39,716 nucleotides of DNA from Roseomonas sp. (GTDB taxonomy: Bacteria > Pseudomonadota > Alphaproteobacteria > Acetobacterales > Acetobacteraceae): assembly GCA_020249505.1 (NCBI GenBank), contig JADCFN010000014.1, forward strand, positions 1-39,716. Reading direction: 5' to 3'. Positions 33,617 to 39,716 of this stretch are shown here, in pieces. Made by a program: the position numbers and the translations under genes. The notes below the pieces were generated by a model, which did no database searches, had not been told where the DNA came from, and worked only from the letters and a program-made list of their open reading frames with translations. The first letter of the stretch is position 1. Each line of letters opens with the position of its first letter.

Positions 33617-34751
33617 TCGCCTCTGCATCCGGCACTGCGGGGTTATTGGCCGGGCTGCCGGAAGCCAAGGCCTGCGCTGCCATGGTCGGCAGCAGCCCGT
33701 CCCATTTCGCTGCATCAATGCCGTAAGCCGCCGGGGTAGGCACCGCCAATTCGCGGTTGAGTGCCGAAAGCTCCTCAAGCAGTTTCGCCCCCGCGCTTTG
33801 GTCGCCCTCATCCCGGCCCGCCACGCCAATGGCGCGTGCCGCTTCGGCGTAACGCGGCAGCGCGGCATTGAGCGAATAGGCTGTCACAGCGGGCAGCAGC
33901 ATGGCGTTGGAAAGCCCATGCGGCACATGGAAATGCGCCCCGATCGGGCGCGACATGCCATGCACCAGCGCGACCGAGCTATTGCTGAAGGCAAGCCCCG
34001 CAAGTGTGGCGCCCTTCATCATCGCTTCCCGCGCTGCGGCGTTCGTGGGGTCGTGATAGACAGTCCGCAGATTGGGCCCGATCAGGCGCATGGCGCGCAG
34101 GGCATATTCATCCGATTCCGAATTGGCGCGACGAGACACCAAGGCTTCCAGCGCATGGGTCAGGCTATCAATGCCCGTATCGGCGGTGGTGCGCGGCGGC
34201 ACGCTGAAGGTCAGTTCGTAATCCACAATCGCGGCCAAGGGCAGCGCGCCCAGCCCCGCGATCAGCATCTTCTCATCGGTTTCGGTATCGGTGATCACGG
34301 TGAAGCGCGTCGCCTCACTGCCCGTGCCGGCCGTGGTGGGGATGCAGATCACCGGCAGCGCGGCCTTATTCGCCTGGGCCGGCACCTTGAAGTCGCGCAT
34401 TTTCGCACCCGCTGGTGCGGCGGCCAGGATGGTCATGGCCTTGGCGGTATCCATCGGGCTCCCGCCGCCAAAACCGATCAGGCAATCATAATCGTGCCCC
34501 TGCATGGCAGCGACGCCAGTGGCGATCACGGTATCGGTCGGGTCCGGCACGGTATCGCTGAAAACGCCGTAGCTGATCCCAGCCGCCTTCAAGGGGGCGA
34601 GCAGTTTTTCGACCGTGCCGGAAGACATCATCCAGGGATCGGTCACGACCAGCGGGCGCGACAGCCCCAGCTGCGCCAGCACCGCCGCCGCCTGACCGAT
34701 AGACCCCCCGCCCATCACAAGCAGGCGGGGTGAGACGAAGGAGGTCGTCAC
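33582..34751 (-). CDS. Iron-containing alcohol dehydrogenase
   Basis: Group III alcohol dehydrogenase of 389 residues. NAD-binding GFGGGSPMDTAKA is near 95-107 and PTTAGTGSEAT near 140. Metal ligands are the Asp in TADTGID and His residues in SLTHALEA, ALVHGMSRPIGAHFHVPHG. It oxidises or reduces an alcohol/aldehyde pair with NAD. The GTG start overlaps the upstream dehydrogenase stop as GTGA. It is last in the Bug-RraA-thioesterase-HIBADH-ADH run. A 35-base tail overlap with the EAL gene leaves no room for a separate terminator. Confidence 0.93.
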   Translation of the reverse strand: MTTSFVSPRLLVMGGGSIGQAAAVLAQLGLSRPLVVTDPWMMSSGTVEKLLAPLKAAGISYGVFSDTVPDPTDTVIATGVAAMQGHDYDCLIGFGGGSPMDTAKAMTILAAAPAGAKMRDFKVPAQANKAALPVICIPTTAGTGSEATRFTVITDTETDEKMLIAGLGALPLAAIVDYELTFSVPPRTTADTGIDSLTHALEALVSRRANSESDEYALRAMRLIGPNLRTVYHDPTNAAAREAMMKGATLAGLAFSNSSVALVHGMSRPIGAHFHVPHGLSNAMLLPAVTAYSLNAALPRYAEAARAIGVAGRDEGDQSAGAKLLEELSALNRELAVPTPAAYGIDAAKWDGLLPTMAAQALASGSPANNPAVPDAEAIMALYRRAWQG

Positions 34752-35635
34752 TTAACACCCCCTTCGCGGATCATATTGATGATGCCGGAGAAATCCTTAT
34801 CGCCACCGCCGCGTTCCAGATATTGCCGGAACAGGGACAAGGCATGCGCCCCGATGGGTGACGCCGTGCCGACCTGTTCCACCGCTTCCTGCGCCAGCCC
34901 CAAATCCTTCGCCATCAATGCCGCTGCAAAGCCGGGCTTGTAATCGCGATTGGCAGGGCTGGCGGGCACTGGCCCAGGAACCGGGCAATAGCTGGACAGC
35001 GCCCAGGAATTGCTGGTGGAGGTGGAGCAGACATCGAACAGCGCCTGATGCGAAAGCCCGAGTTTTTCCGCCAGAACAAAGGCTTCCGAGGTGACAATCA
35101 TGGTCGCCGCCAGCATCATGTTATTGCAGAGCTTAACACCCTGCCCCGCGCCAGCGACACCGCAATGAATGACATTGCGCCCCATCTGCTTCAGGATCGG
35201 CTCGGCGCGCGCGAAATGCTCTGGCGTGCCACCCACCATGAAAGTCAGCGTGCCGGCTTCCGCCCCCATGGTTCCGCCGGAGACCGGCGCATCCACAAAG
35301 GCGCGGCCGGATTTCGCGGCAACATCGCGCGCGGTGGCGACATCAATGGTGGAGCAATCAATCAGCAGCGCATCGGGCGCGCTCGCCGCCGCCATGCCAC
35401 CGGCGCCAAGCCAGGCATCACGCACATGCTGGCCCGCAGGCAGCATGGTGATGACATATTCGGCGCCGCGTGCCGCATCGGCGGCATTGGCCGCCGCTTT
35501 CGCGCCATTCGGCGTGACCGAGGCAATGGCGGCAGGCACCAGATCATAGACCGAGACCTCATGCCCGGCCTTGAGCAGGTTGCGCACCATATGCGCGCCC
35601 ATATTGCCAAGACCAACAAAGCCGATACGTGCCAT
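34748..35635 (-). CDS. 3-hydroxyisobutyrate dehydrogenase family protein
   Basis: Beta-hydroxyacid dehydrogenase of 295 residues. The N-terminal Rossmann motif IGFVGLGNMGAHMVRNL carries the family signature. The substrate loop DAPVSGGTMGAEAGTLTFMVGG follows near residue 118, with catalytic Lys in GVKLCNNMM near 168. It matches MmsB closely (valine catabolism), but GarR/Hgd-type enzymes share these motifs. AGGAAAGGA precedes ATG 35635. Downstream is an Fe-ADH with overlapping start and upstream a hotdog thioesterase. Together these suggest a CoA-ester to hydroxyacid to semialdehyde route. Confidence 0.92.
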   Translation of the reverse strand: MARIGFVGLGNMGAHMVRNLLKAGHEVSVYDLVPAAIASVTPNGAKAAANAADAARGAEYVITMLPAGQHVRDAWLGAGGMAAASAPDALLIDCSTIDVATARDVAAKSGRAFVDAPVSGGTMGAEAGTLTFMVGGTPEHFARAEPILKQMGRNVIHCGVAGAGQGVKLCNNMMLAATMIVTSEAFVLAEKLGLSHQALFDVCSTSTSNSWALSSYCPVPGPVPASPANRDYKPGFAAALMAKDLGLAQEAVEQVGTASPIGAHALSLFRQYLERGGGDKDFSGIINMIREGGVK

Positions 35636-35658
35636 GGCTTGCTTCCTTTCCTGCAAAT

Positions 35659-36108
35659 TCAACGGGTTTTTGGTTTGAGCGAGAGCCGCTTGGGCGCTTC
35701 GCCAGATCGGCGCGCCGCCAAGCGCGCCAGGATATCTTGCGGCCAGGGCGCCACGCGCCGCTTGGTCAGGTCAATGCTGAGGTAAAGAACCTCATTTTCC
35801 GCGACCTGCCAGCCTTCTTTGGCATGGAACATGAGATGTCGGCAGAGCAGGCGCTTATCGTCAAAATCCAGGACGATGCTTTCACAGGCGAGCGGCGCGC
35901 CTTCGCGCACTTCGCGGATATAGGCCTGCCAGGATTCAGCGGCGAAAGTGCCCATGCCGCGTGCACGATACTCAGGCCCGAAGCCAAGATCGAGCCACTG
36001 CACATCGCAGGCCATGTCAAAGACCACAAGGTAATAGGCCAGATTCATATGGCCGTAGTGATCCACCCATGCGGGCTTCACCTCGGTCAGGATCGGGCGT
36101 TCTGTCAT
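35659..36108 (-). CDS. Hotdog-fold acyl-CoA thioesterase
   Basis: Protein of 149 residues of the 4HBT hotdog group. The signature WVDHYGHMNLAYYL carries the active-site Asp/His region near 15-28. Such enzymes release free acid from acyl-CoA; the betainyl-CoA thioesterases of carnitine pathways share this motif. No Shine-Dalgarno is clear before ATG 36108, and a strong hairpin lies just upstream, so its expression may be limited by mRNA structure. It is followed after 23 bases by the 3-hydroxyisobutyrate dehydrogenase gene. Confidence 0.88.
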   Translation of the reverse strand: MTERPILTEVKPAWVDHYGHMNLAYYLVVFDMACDVQWLDLGFGPEYRARGMGTFAAESWQAYIREVREGAPLACESIVLDFDDKRLLCRHLMFHAKEGWQVAENEVLYLSIDLTKRRVAPWPQDILARLAARRSGEAPKRLSLKPKTR

Positions 36109-36121
36109 GCGCGGTGAAGAT

Positions 36122-36141
36122 GGGGGCGGTTGCCCGCCCCC
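36122..36141 (-). terminator. Strong GC hairpin inside the RraA operon
   Basis: An 8-pair perfect stem, GGGGGCGG/CCGCCCCC with a four-base loop, lies between the RraA-like stop and the thioesterase start. Without a T-run it is either a partial terminator, lowering expression of the last three genes, or an mRNA 3'-end stabiliser. Confidence 0.55.
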
Positions 36142-36148
36142 GTCCCAA

Positions 36149-36856
36149 TCAGTGGATGTCTTCGGATTTCGCCAGCGCTTCGCGCAGCTTCGCGATATTG
36201 AAGCCAGGGGCGCGCGCCATATCCAGGATCACCGCTTCCTTCCGCGCACCAAGATCAATCGCGGCGGGGATTTTCGTCACCACATCATGCGGGATCACCA
36301 CCGCGCCGTGATGGTCCGCATGGATCACATCATCATGGGATACCTGCATGCCATGGATAGTGACCTCACACTTCAGCGCCACGATATGCACGTATGAATG
36401 CGAGGGATTGACCACCCCGGCAATGCCCTGAAAGCCCGGTGCGAACATCTCAAGGTCACGCACCGAGCCATTCGTGACAACGCCAAGCGCGCCAAGGCCC
36501 TTATGCACGGCGCTATTCACTTCGCCCCAAAAGGCGCCAACGCCGGGGGTGTCATCCAAATCCTGCAAGCAGACAATCGTCGGCAGCGAGGCATCGGCGA
36601 CATATTCATACCAGCCGATCCGCATGGCCTTATCGGCATCCTTGCTGCGGCCAGAGGGATAAGCCGCGCGCTGCGTGCCGGTGCGCGCCAAGCCGCAAAT
36701 CGGGGGGAGTTTCCGATCCACCGCCACAAAGGGGCGCACGGTGAAGCCATAATTGCGCCGATGGGGTGCGACGACTTCCAGCGCATTGCAGATGGTGGGC
36801 GTGTCCCAATTGCGCAGCGCTTCAAGATCGGCGGCGGTAAAGGGGTATTTGCTCAT
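36149..36856 (-). CDS. RraA-like / HMG aldolase family protein
   Basis: Protein of 235 residues of the RraA family, which includes 4-hydroxy-4-methyl-2-oxoglutarate/CHA aldolases and oxaloacetate decarboxylases. The active-site loop is GVVTNGSVRD (125-134): the pyruvate- and metal-binding Arg133-Asp134 pair is present. The usual Asp before the Gly (DG) is Asn129. GGAGGAAA is well placed before the ATG. It follows the third Bug gene and precedes the thioesterase and dehydrogenases, so aldol cleavage of a hydroxy-oxo acid is plausible. RNase E inhibition, known for E. coli RraA, is unlikely for this branch. Confidence 0.87.
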   Translation of the reverse strand: MSKYPFTAADLEALRNWDTPTICNALEVVAPHRRNYGFTVRPFVAVDRKLPPICGLARTGTQRAAYPSGRSKDADKAMRIGWYEYVADASLPTIVCLQDLDDTPGVGAFWGEVNSAVHKGLGALGVVTNGSVRDLEMFAPGFQGIAGVVNPSHSYVHIVALKCEVTIHGMQVSHDDVIHADHHGAVVIPHDVVTKIPAAIDLGARKEAVILDMARAPGFNIAKLREALAKSEDIH

Positions 36857-36893
36857 GTGTCTGTTTCCTCCAGGGGCGCAGCATCGGGCGAGT

Positions 36894-36914
36894 GGGGCTT
36901 TCGGTCAAACCCCC
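36894..36914 (-). terminator. Weak hairpin downstream of the third Bug gene
   Basis: GGGG-c-TTT (36894-36901) can pair with AAA-c-CCCC (36907-36914) with one central mismatch. It lies in the 77-base gap after the Bug stop, before RraA. Bug genes are often expressed more than the enzymes behind them, so a partial terminator would fit. Confidence 0.35.
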
Positions 36915-36933
36915 TTAACGCTGGCAAGCCCCT

Positions 36934-37923
36934 TTAATCCGCCTGCACATTCCCCTGGCGCACTACCTCCAACCAGCGCTGGCGTTCGCGCGTGACGAGC
37001 GCGGCGTAATCGGCGGGCGGGCCGCCGCGCGGGGTGGTGCCACGCGCGGCCAATTGCTGGCGCACCGCCGGGTCATTCAGCGCGGCCTGCGCCACTTCCG
37101 CCATACGCGCCACCACGGCGTCTGATGCCGATTTATGCGCATGCAGGCCGAACCAGGCTTCAGCCTCAAACCCCACCAGGTTGAACTCGGCACCCAGTTC
37201 CGAGACCGCCGGCACATTGGGCAGATCGGGCAGGCGTTCGCGGGACGTCACGGCCAGCGCGACCACATTGCCATTCTGGATTTGCGGCAGCGCAGTCGGC
37301 AGATTGTCAATCAGGCTATCCACCTCGCCGCCGATCACCGCGGTCATGGCCGGGCCGGCACCGCGATAGGGCACATGCTGCACGCGCACGCCGGCCAACT
37401 GGTTGATCAACTCCCCGGTCAGATGCGTCGAGGTACCATTGCCGGCAGAGGCGAAATTGCGTTCACCCGGCTTCGCCTTGGCATCACGCAGAAAGGCGCG
37501 GAGATCACCGCCCGGCACGCGGCGCGGATTGGCGACCCAGACATTCGGCACGGTCACAACCAACGTCACGGCACGGAAATCCGCTTCCGGATCATAGGCA
37601 AGGTTGCGGAACAGCGCCGGGCCAATGGCGTGGGAAGCAATCTGGCTTAGGAACAGCGCATGATCATCCGCTTCGCGCGCAAAGCGCCCGGCGGCCAGCG
37701 TGCTGCCAGCACCCGGCTGGTTTTCCACGACAACATTACGCCCGAGCCTGTCCCGCATGGCGGCTGCGATCAGCCGCGCCACCACATCCGTGGTACCCCC
37801 CGGCGGGAAGGGGCAGACCAGGCGCAAATCCTTATTCGGCCAGGTGGCCTGCGCGCGGAGTGCCGGGGCAGCAAGCAGCCCGGCAGCGGCAGCGATGGTG
37901 GTACGGCGTGTGACACGGTTCAT
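36934..37923 (-). CDS. Bug/TctC family periplasmic substrate-binding protein (third)
   Basis: Protein of 329 residues with a twin-arginine signal (VTRRTTIAAAAGLLAAPA, cleavage near LRAQA, residue 26). Bug signatures: WPNKDLRLVCPFPPGGTTDV, VVENQPGAGSTLAAG, FASAGNGTSTHLTGEL and HVPYRGAGPAMTAVIGGEVD. It heads a minus-strand operon with RraA, thioesterase and two dehydrogenases, which gives the likely fate of its ligand, a branched hydroxy- or oxo-acid. The divergent neighbour is the nitrile hydratase gene; shared control across the 83-base gap is possible. No membrane TctAB components are present. Confidence 0.92.
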   Translation of the reverse strand: MNRVTRRTTIAAAAGLLAAPALRAQATWPNKDLRLVCPFPPGGTTDVVARLIAAAMRDRLGRNVVVENQPGAGSTLAAGRFAREADDHALFLSQIASHAIGPALFRNLAYDPEADFRAVTLVVTVPNVWVANPRRVPGGDLRAFLRDAKAKPGERNFASAGNGTSTHLTGELINQLAGVRVQHVPYRGAGPAMTAVIGGEVDSLIDNLPTALPQIQNGNVVALAVTSRERLPDLPNVPAVSELGAEFNLVGFEAEAWFGLHAHKSASDAVVARMAEVAQAALNDPAVRQQLAARGTTPRGGPPADYAALVTRERQRWLEVVRQGNVQAD

Positions 37924-38006
37924 ATGGTGTAGCCTTCTTCCCGGTTTCCGCGACGCTTTGCCTGAATTGGCGCCCCTGGCAAGATGCGCCGGATGGAGTA
38001 CCCCGC

Positions 38007-39008
38007 ATGACCCAAAAACCCGACAACCTGCCGACCCATGATGTCGCCGGCCGCTTCGCTGCGCCCATTGACCAGACCGCGCATGAACCCGCGCATTGGG
38101 AGAAGGAGGCTGACGCGATCCGCCTGCTGCTGGCGGATAAAGAGCGCCATATCTTCACCACCGATGAAAGCCGGCGCGTGCAGGAAGCGCTCGATGCCGA
38201 AACCTATTGGAAGCTGCCCTATTATGAACGCTGGATTCACGGTTTTTCGAGTCTGCTCAAGGAAAAGGGCGTGCTTCAGGAAGCCGACCTTATCACCGAG
38301 GAAGCGCGGCTGCGCGCCGCTGGGGAAGACAAGGTGGAAGACCCGCCCGGCGGGCATCACCACCACCATCATGATCACGACCACGACCATGACCATGATC
38401 ACCACCCCTATCAGGAAGATGATGATGCGGGGGTTGCCGTGCTATCCCCCCTGCAATTGCGCGGGCGGGCGGTGCGCAATCTGCTGATCGCGCGCGGCAT
38501 TCTGACCGCGGCTGAAATCCGCGCCCAGATTGAGGCGATGGATAGCCGGGGTGAGCATCTCGGCGCGCGGGTTGTGGTGCGCGCCTGGACCGATCCCGGC
38601 TTTGCTGCGCGGCTTGCCGCCGATGCCGGTGCTGCGGTGGAAGAATTGGGCCTGTCGCGTGGGGAGACTGTGCTGACGGCGCTGTTCAATACGCCGGATG
38701 TGCATAATCTGGTCGTTTGCACGCTTTGTTCCTGTTATCCGCGAAGCGTGCTGGGCCGCCCGCCCGCCTGGTACAAAAGCCGCGCCTACCGCGCGCGCGC
38801 AGTGCGCGACCCGCGCGGGGTGCTTGCTGAATTCGGCACGCATTTGCCGGAAGGCACCAGCATTCGCGTGCATGATAGCAATGCGGAGCTACGCTACCTG
38901 GTGGTGCCACGCAGGCCCGCCGGGACGGAAGGCTGGGATGCGGCGAAGCTGGAACAGCTTGTCACGCGCGATGCGATGATTGGGGTGACCGAGGCGCGGG
39001 AGCCTTGA
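38007..39008 (+). CDS. Fused nitrile hydratase: beta-N-like domain, His-rich linker, cobalt-type alpha subunit
   Basis: Protein of 333 residues in three parts. Residues about 25-100 match the beta-subunit N-terminal domain of nitrile hydratase and the equivalent thiocyanate hydrolase subunit (ETYWKLPYYERWIHGFSSLL). Residues 117-133 are almost only His and Asp. Residues 146-333 are a full alpha subunit with the metal site C238-T-L-C241-S-C243; the Thr after the first Cys is the cobalt-type signature. Downstream PPAWYKS, RAVRDPRGVLAEFG and ELRYLVVP are also kept. The enzyme hydrates nitriles to amides. The beta C-terminal half is missing here, and no activator gene lies beside it. The His tract may hold cobalt. 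A eukaryotic fusion with a His-rich joint is known from Monosiga. ATG 38007 is the only sensible start. Confidence 0.9.
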   Translation: MTQKPDNLPTHDVAGRFAAPIDQTAHEPAHWEKEADAIRLLLADKERHIFTTDESRRVQEALDAETYWKLPYYERWIHGFSSLLKEKGVLQEADLITEEARLRAAGEDKVEDPPGGHHHHHHDHDHDHDHDHHPYQEDDDAGVAVLSPLQLRGRAVRNLLIARGILTAAEIRAQIEAMDSRGEHLGARVVVRAWTDPGFAARLAADAGAAVEELGLSRGETVLTALFNTPDVHNLVVCTLCSCYPRSVLGRPPAWYKSRAYRARAVRDPRGVLAEFGTHLPEGTSIRVHDSNAELRYLVVPRRPAGTEGWDAAKLEQLVTRDAMIGVTEAREP

Positions 39009-39599
39009 TTACAGGCCGAGCCTTCCAGCCATTGCGGTCTGATGCCTGTCAAAATCAATAAGTTCAGCTAAGGCTGCCTTAATTGGCTTCTCGGCTTACC
39101 CTCAACTACAGGGCTGAACTGAATCGAAACGCACTTGTTTCACGCGCAAGTCCTGCGCGTTTGGTATGTCTATTGAAAAGCGGATCACCCCCTGCCGACA
39201 GGGACCCGTGGGCTGGGAAAGGCGGAACATGTATCCACGCAAGTCACGTAAACTCGTACGAAACGGCCGCGCACATTCAATAGTGCCGGGCACAGGAACA
39301 AATCTTGGGCAATTGGCATTGGTAAACTCCTGGAAACGCGTGAGTTTTGCCATCGCATCCCCCTCGCCATCCAACTCACTCCCCCACCCCTTACTCCTGA
39401 CGTCATACGTCCCGTACCATACCGGGCTCGCCCATGGTTCCAGTACGAGACAGCCTTTGGGTAATTCTGGCAGGAAGATAATGTTCCATTATTGCAATCG
39501 TACATTTACTGAAATTCATGTAGTCAATTTCTTCTCCGTTTGGAGCTTCAGAACAACGGCCAATCCTTTCCGGGGTAGGTGCAGCGGCAGAACTACCCC
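39009..39599. other. A/T-richer stretch without a confident gene
   Basis: About 590 bases between the nitrile hydratase stop and the right repeat. Base composition is visibly more A/T-rich and codon use in any frame is unlike the neighbours. Open frames exist (plus 39166-39615 of 149 codons; minus 39102-39374) but none resembles a family I know. I see no tRNA, IS ends or nitrile hydratase beta sequence. It looks like decayed or recently acquired DNA. Confidence 0.6.
39102..39353 (-). CDS. Small hypothetical protein, doubtful
   Basis: A frame of 83 codons starting MAKLTRFQEF. Its only support is a strong Shine-Dalgarno (GAGGGGG) at suitable distance before the ATG at 39353. The product has no signal peptide, no membrane segment and no motif I recognise; it ends VRFDSVQPCS. 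Third-position GC is mixed, unlike the clear coding bias elsewhere in the window. It may be a real accessory gene or chance. Confidence 0.3.
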   Translation of the reverse strand: MAKLTRFQEFTNANCPRFVPVPGTIECARPFRTSLRDLRGYMFRLSQPTGPCRQGVIRFSIDIPNAQDLRVKQVRFDSVQPCS

Positions 39600-39708
39600 C
39601 AGGGCAATCGCTTGAGATTGGTCGGGATTCCTGATTGCGGCGTAATGTGATTCATGGGTTACCTCGATTTGATGAGGTTTCTCCATGTCTTCTGCGTCAC
39701 TCCTGGAT
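39600..39708 (-). repeat. Right copy of 109-base inverted end repeat
   Basis: Exact reverse complement of 1-109, followed by only 8 more bases to the window end. Read on the minus strand, it has the same GAGG ribosome site and ATG. The frame ends after 20 codons at a TAG just beyond the repeat (the left copy runs 27 codons), so flanking sequence, not the repeat, decides the reading frame's end. Its inner boundary is sharp. Confidence 0.95.
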
Positions 39709-39716
39709 CATTTTTC

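Noticed and set aside
33468-34733. 421-codon plus-strand frame
   Set aside because: It is antisense to the Fe-alcohol dehydrogenase; composition is the usual Arg/His/Gly-rich shadow and no family is recognisable.
38355-38405. Short CAY-type tandem repeat
   Set aside because: It is not a CRISPR or free microsatellite: it codes in frame for the His/Asp linker of the nitrile hydratase.
39166-39615. 149-codon plus-strand frame at the right end
   Set aside because: It has no ribosome site, no coding bias and no recognisable motif, and runs into the repeat.
39600-39708. Start of a MEDS-type sensor gene
   Set aside because: On the minus strand the codons ending in LKRLPWG loosely recall the lead-in of such proteins, but a TAG follows at once and the match is far too short.
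1-39716. Composite transposon or integrative element bounded by the inverted repeat
   Set aside because: No transposase, integrase, attachment site or target duplication is visible, and most of the interior is core metabolism.

Overview
The window reads as chromosomal DNA of a GC-rich alphaproteobacterium, most likely Rhodospirillales/Acetobacteraceae (Roseomonas-like). This is inferred from the trpGDC-moaC-moeA gene order, three orphan tricarboxylate-transporter-type (Bug/TctC) binding proteins, lpxB, a fused SecDF and strongly GC-biased third codon positions. I count 37 confident protein genes, one doubtful small ORF and no rRNA or tRNA. The two ends look different: about 1 kb on the left and 0.7 kb on the right are visibly richer in A/T and carry an exact 109-base repeat in inverted orientation (1-109 and 39600-39708).

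Layout. 1-1074: accessory edge with the repeat and an FkbM-type methyltransferase. 1075-5229 (minus): trpG-trpD-trpC-moaC-moeA, genes overlapping or a few bases apart. 5335-8878: Tat-exported sulfatase, an SbtA-like bicarbonate permease and a divergent LysR regulator whose ATG directly follows a palindrome. 8890-17792: two Bug binding proteins interleaved with catabolic enzymes (DUF1028 hydrolase, tartrate/malate dehydrogenase, cyclase-family hydrolase, crotonase, MBL hydrolase, Baeyer-Villiger monooxygenase, HSL-type esterase). 17795-21582: DMT exporter, then an AlaX-sulfurtransferase-MetC operon. 21630-24434: glycine-zipper lipoprotein, Rap1a/Tai-like protein, then a zinc island (zur, a palindromic Zur-box candidate, hisI, His-rich G3E GTPase). 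24470-27104: GNAT, nitrilase-family hydrolase and lpxB joined by ATGA overlaps. 27110-30008 (minus): SDR, PanE-like reductase, Gfo/Idh dehydrogenase. 30100-33616: fused SecDF and a lone EAL protein. 33582-37923 (minus): a Bug/RraA/thioesterase/3-hydroxyisobutyrate dehydrogenase/Fe-alcohol dehydrogenase operon. 38007-39008: a fused, cobalt-type nitrile hydratase with a histidine/aspartate-rich linker.

How the genes work together. Much of the window is small-molecule scavenging: periplasmic Bug proteins capture organic acids, and adjacent short operons oxidise, hydrate or hydrolyse them. The BVMO plus esterase pair is a classic ketone-to-ester-to-acid module. The zinc island couples a sensor, a metallochaperone GTPase and a zinc-dependent histidine-biosynthesis enzyme. 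The most unusual gene is the nitrile hydratase: a beta-N-terminal-like domain is joined through a His/Asp tract to a complete alpha subunit, with no beta C-terminal partner visible beside it.
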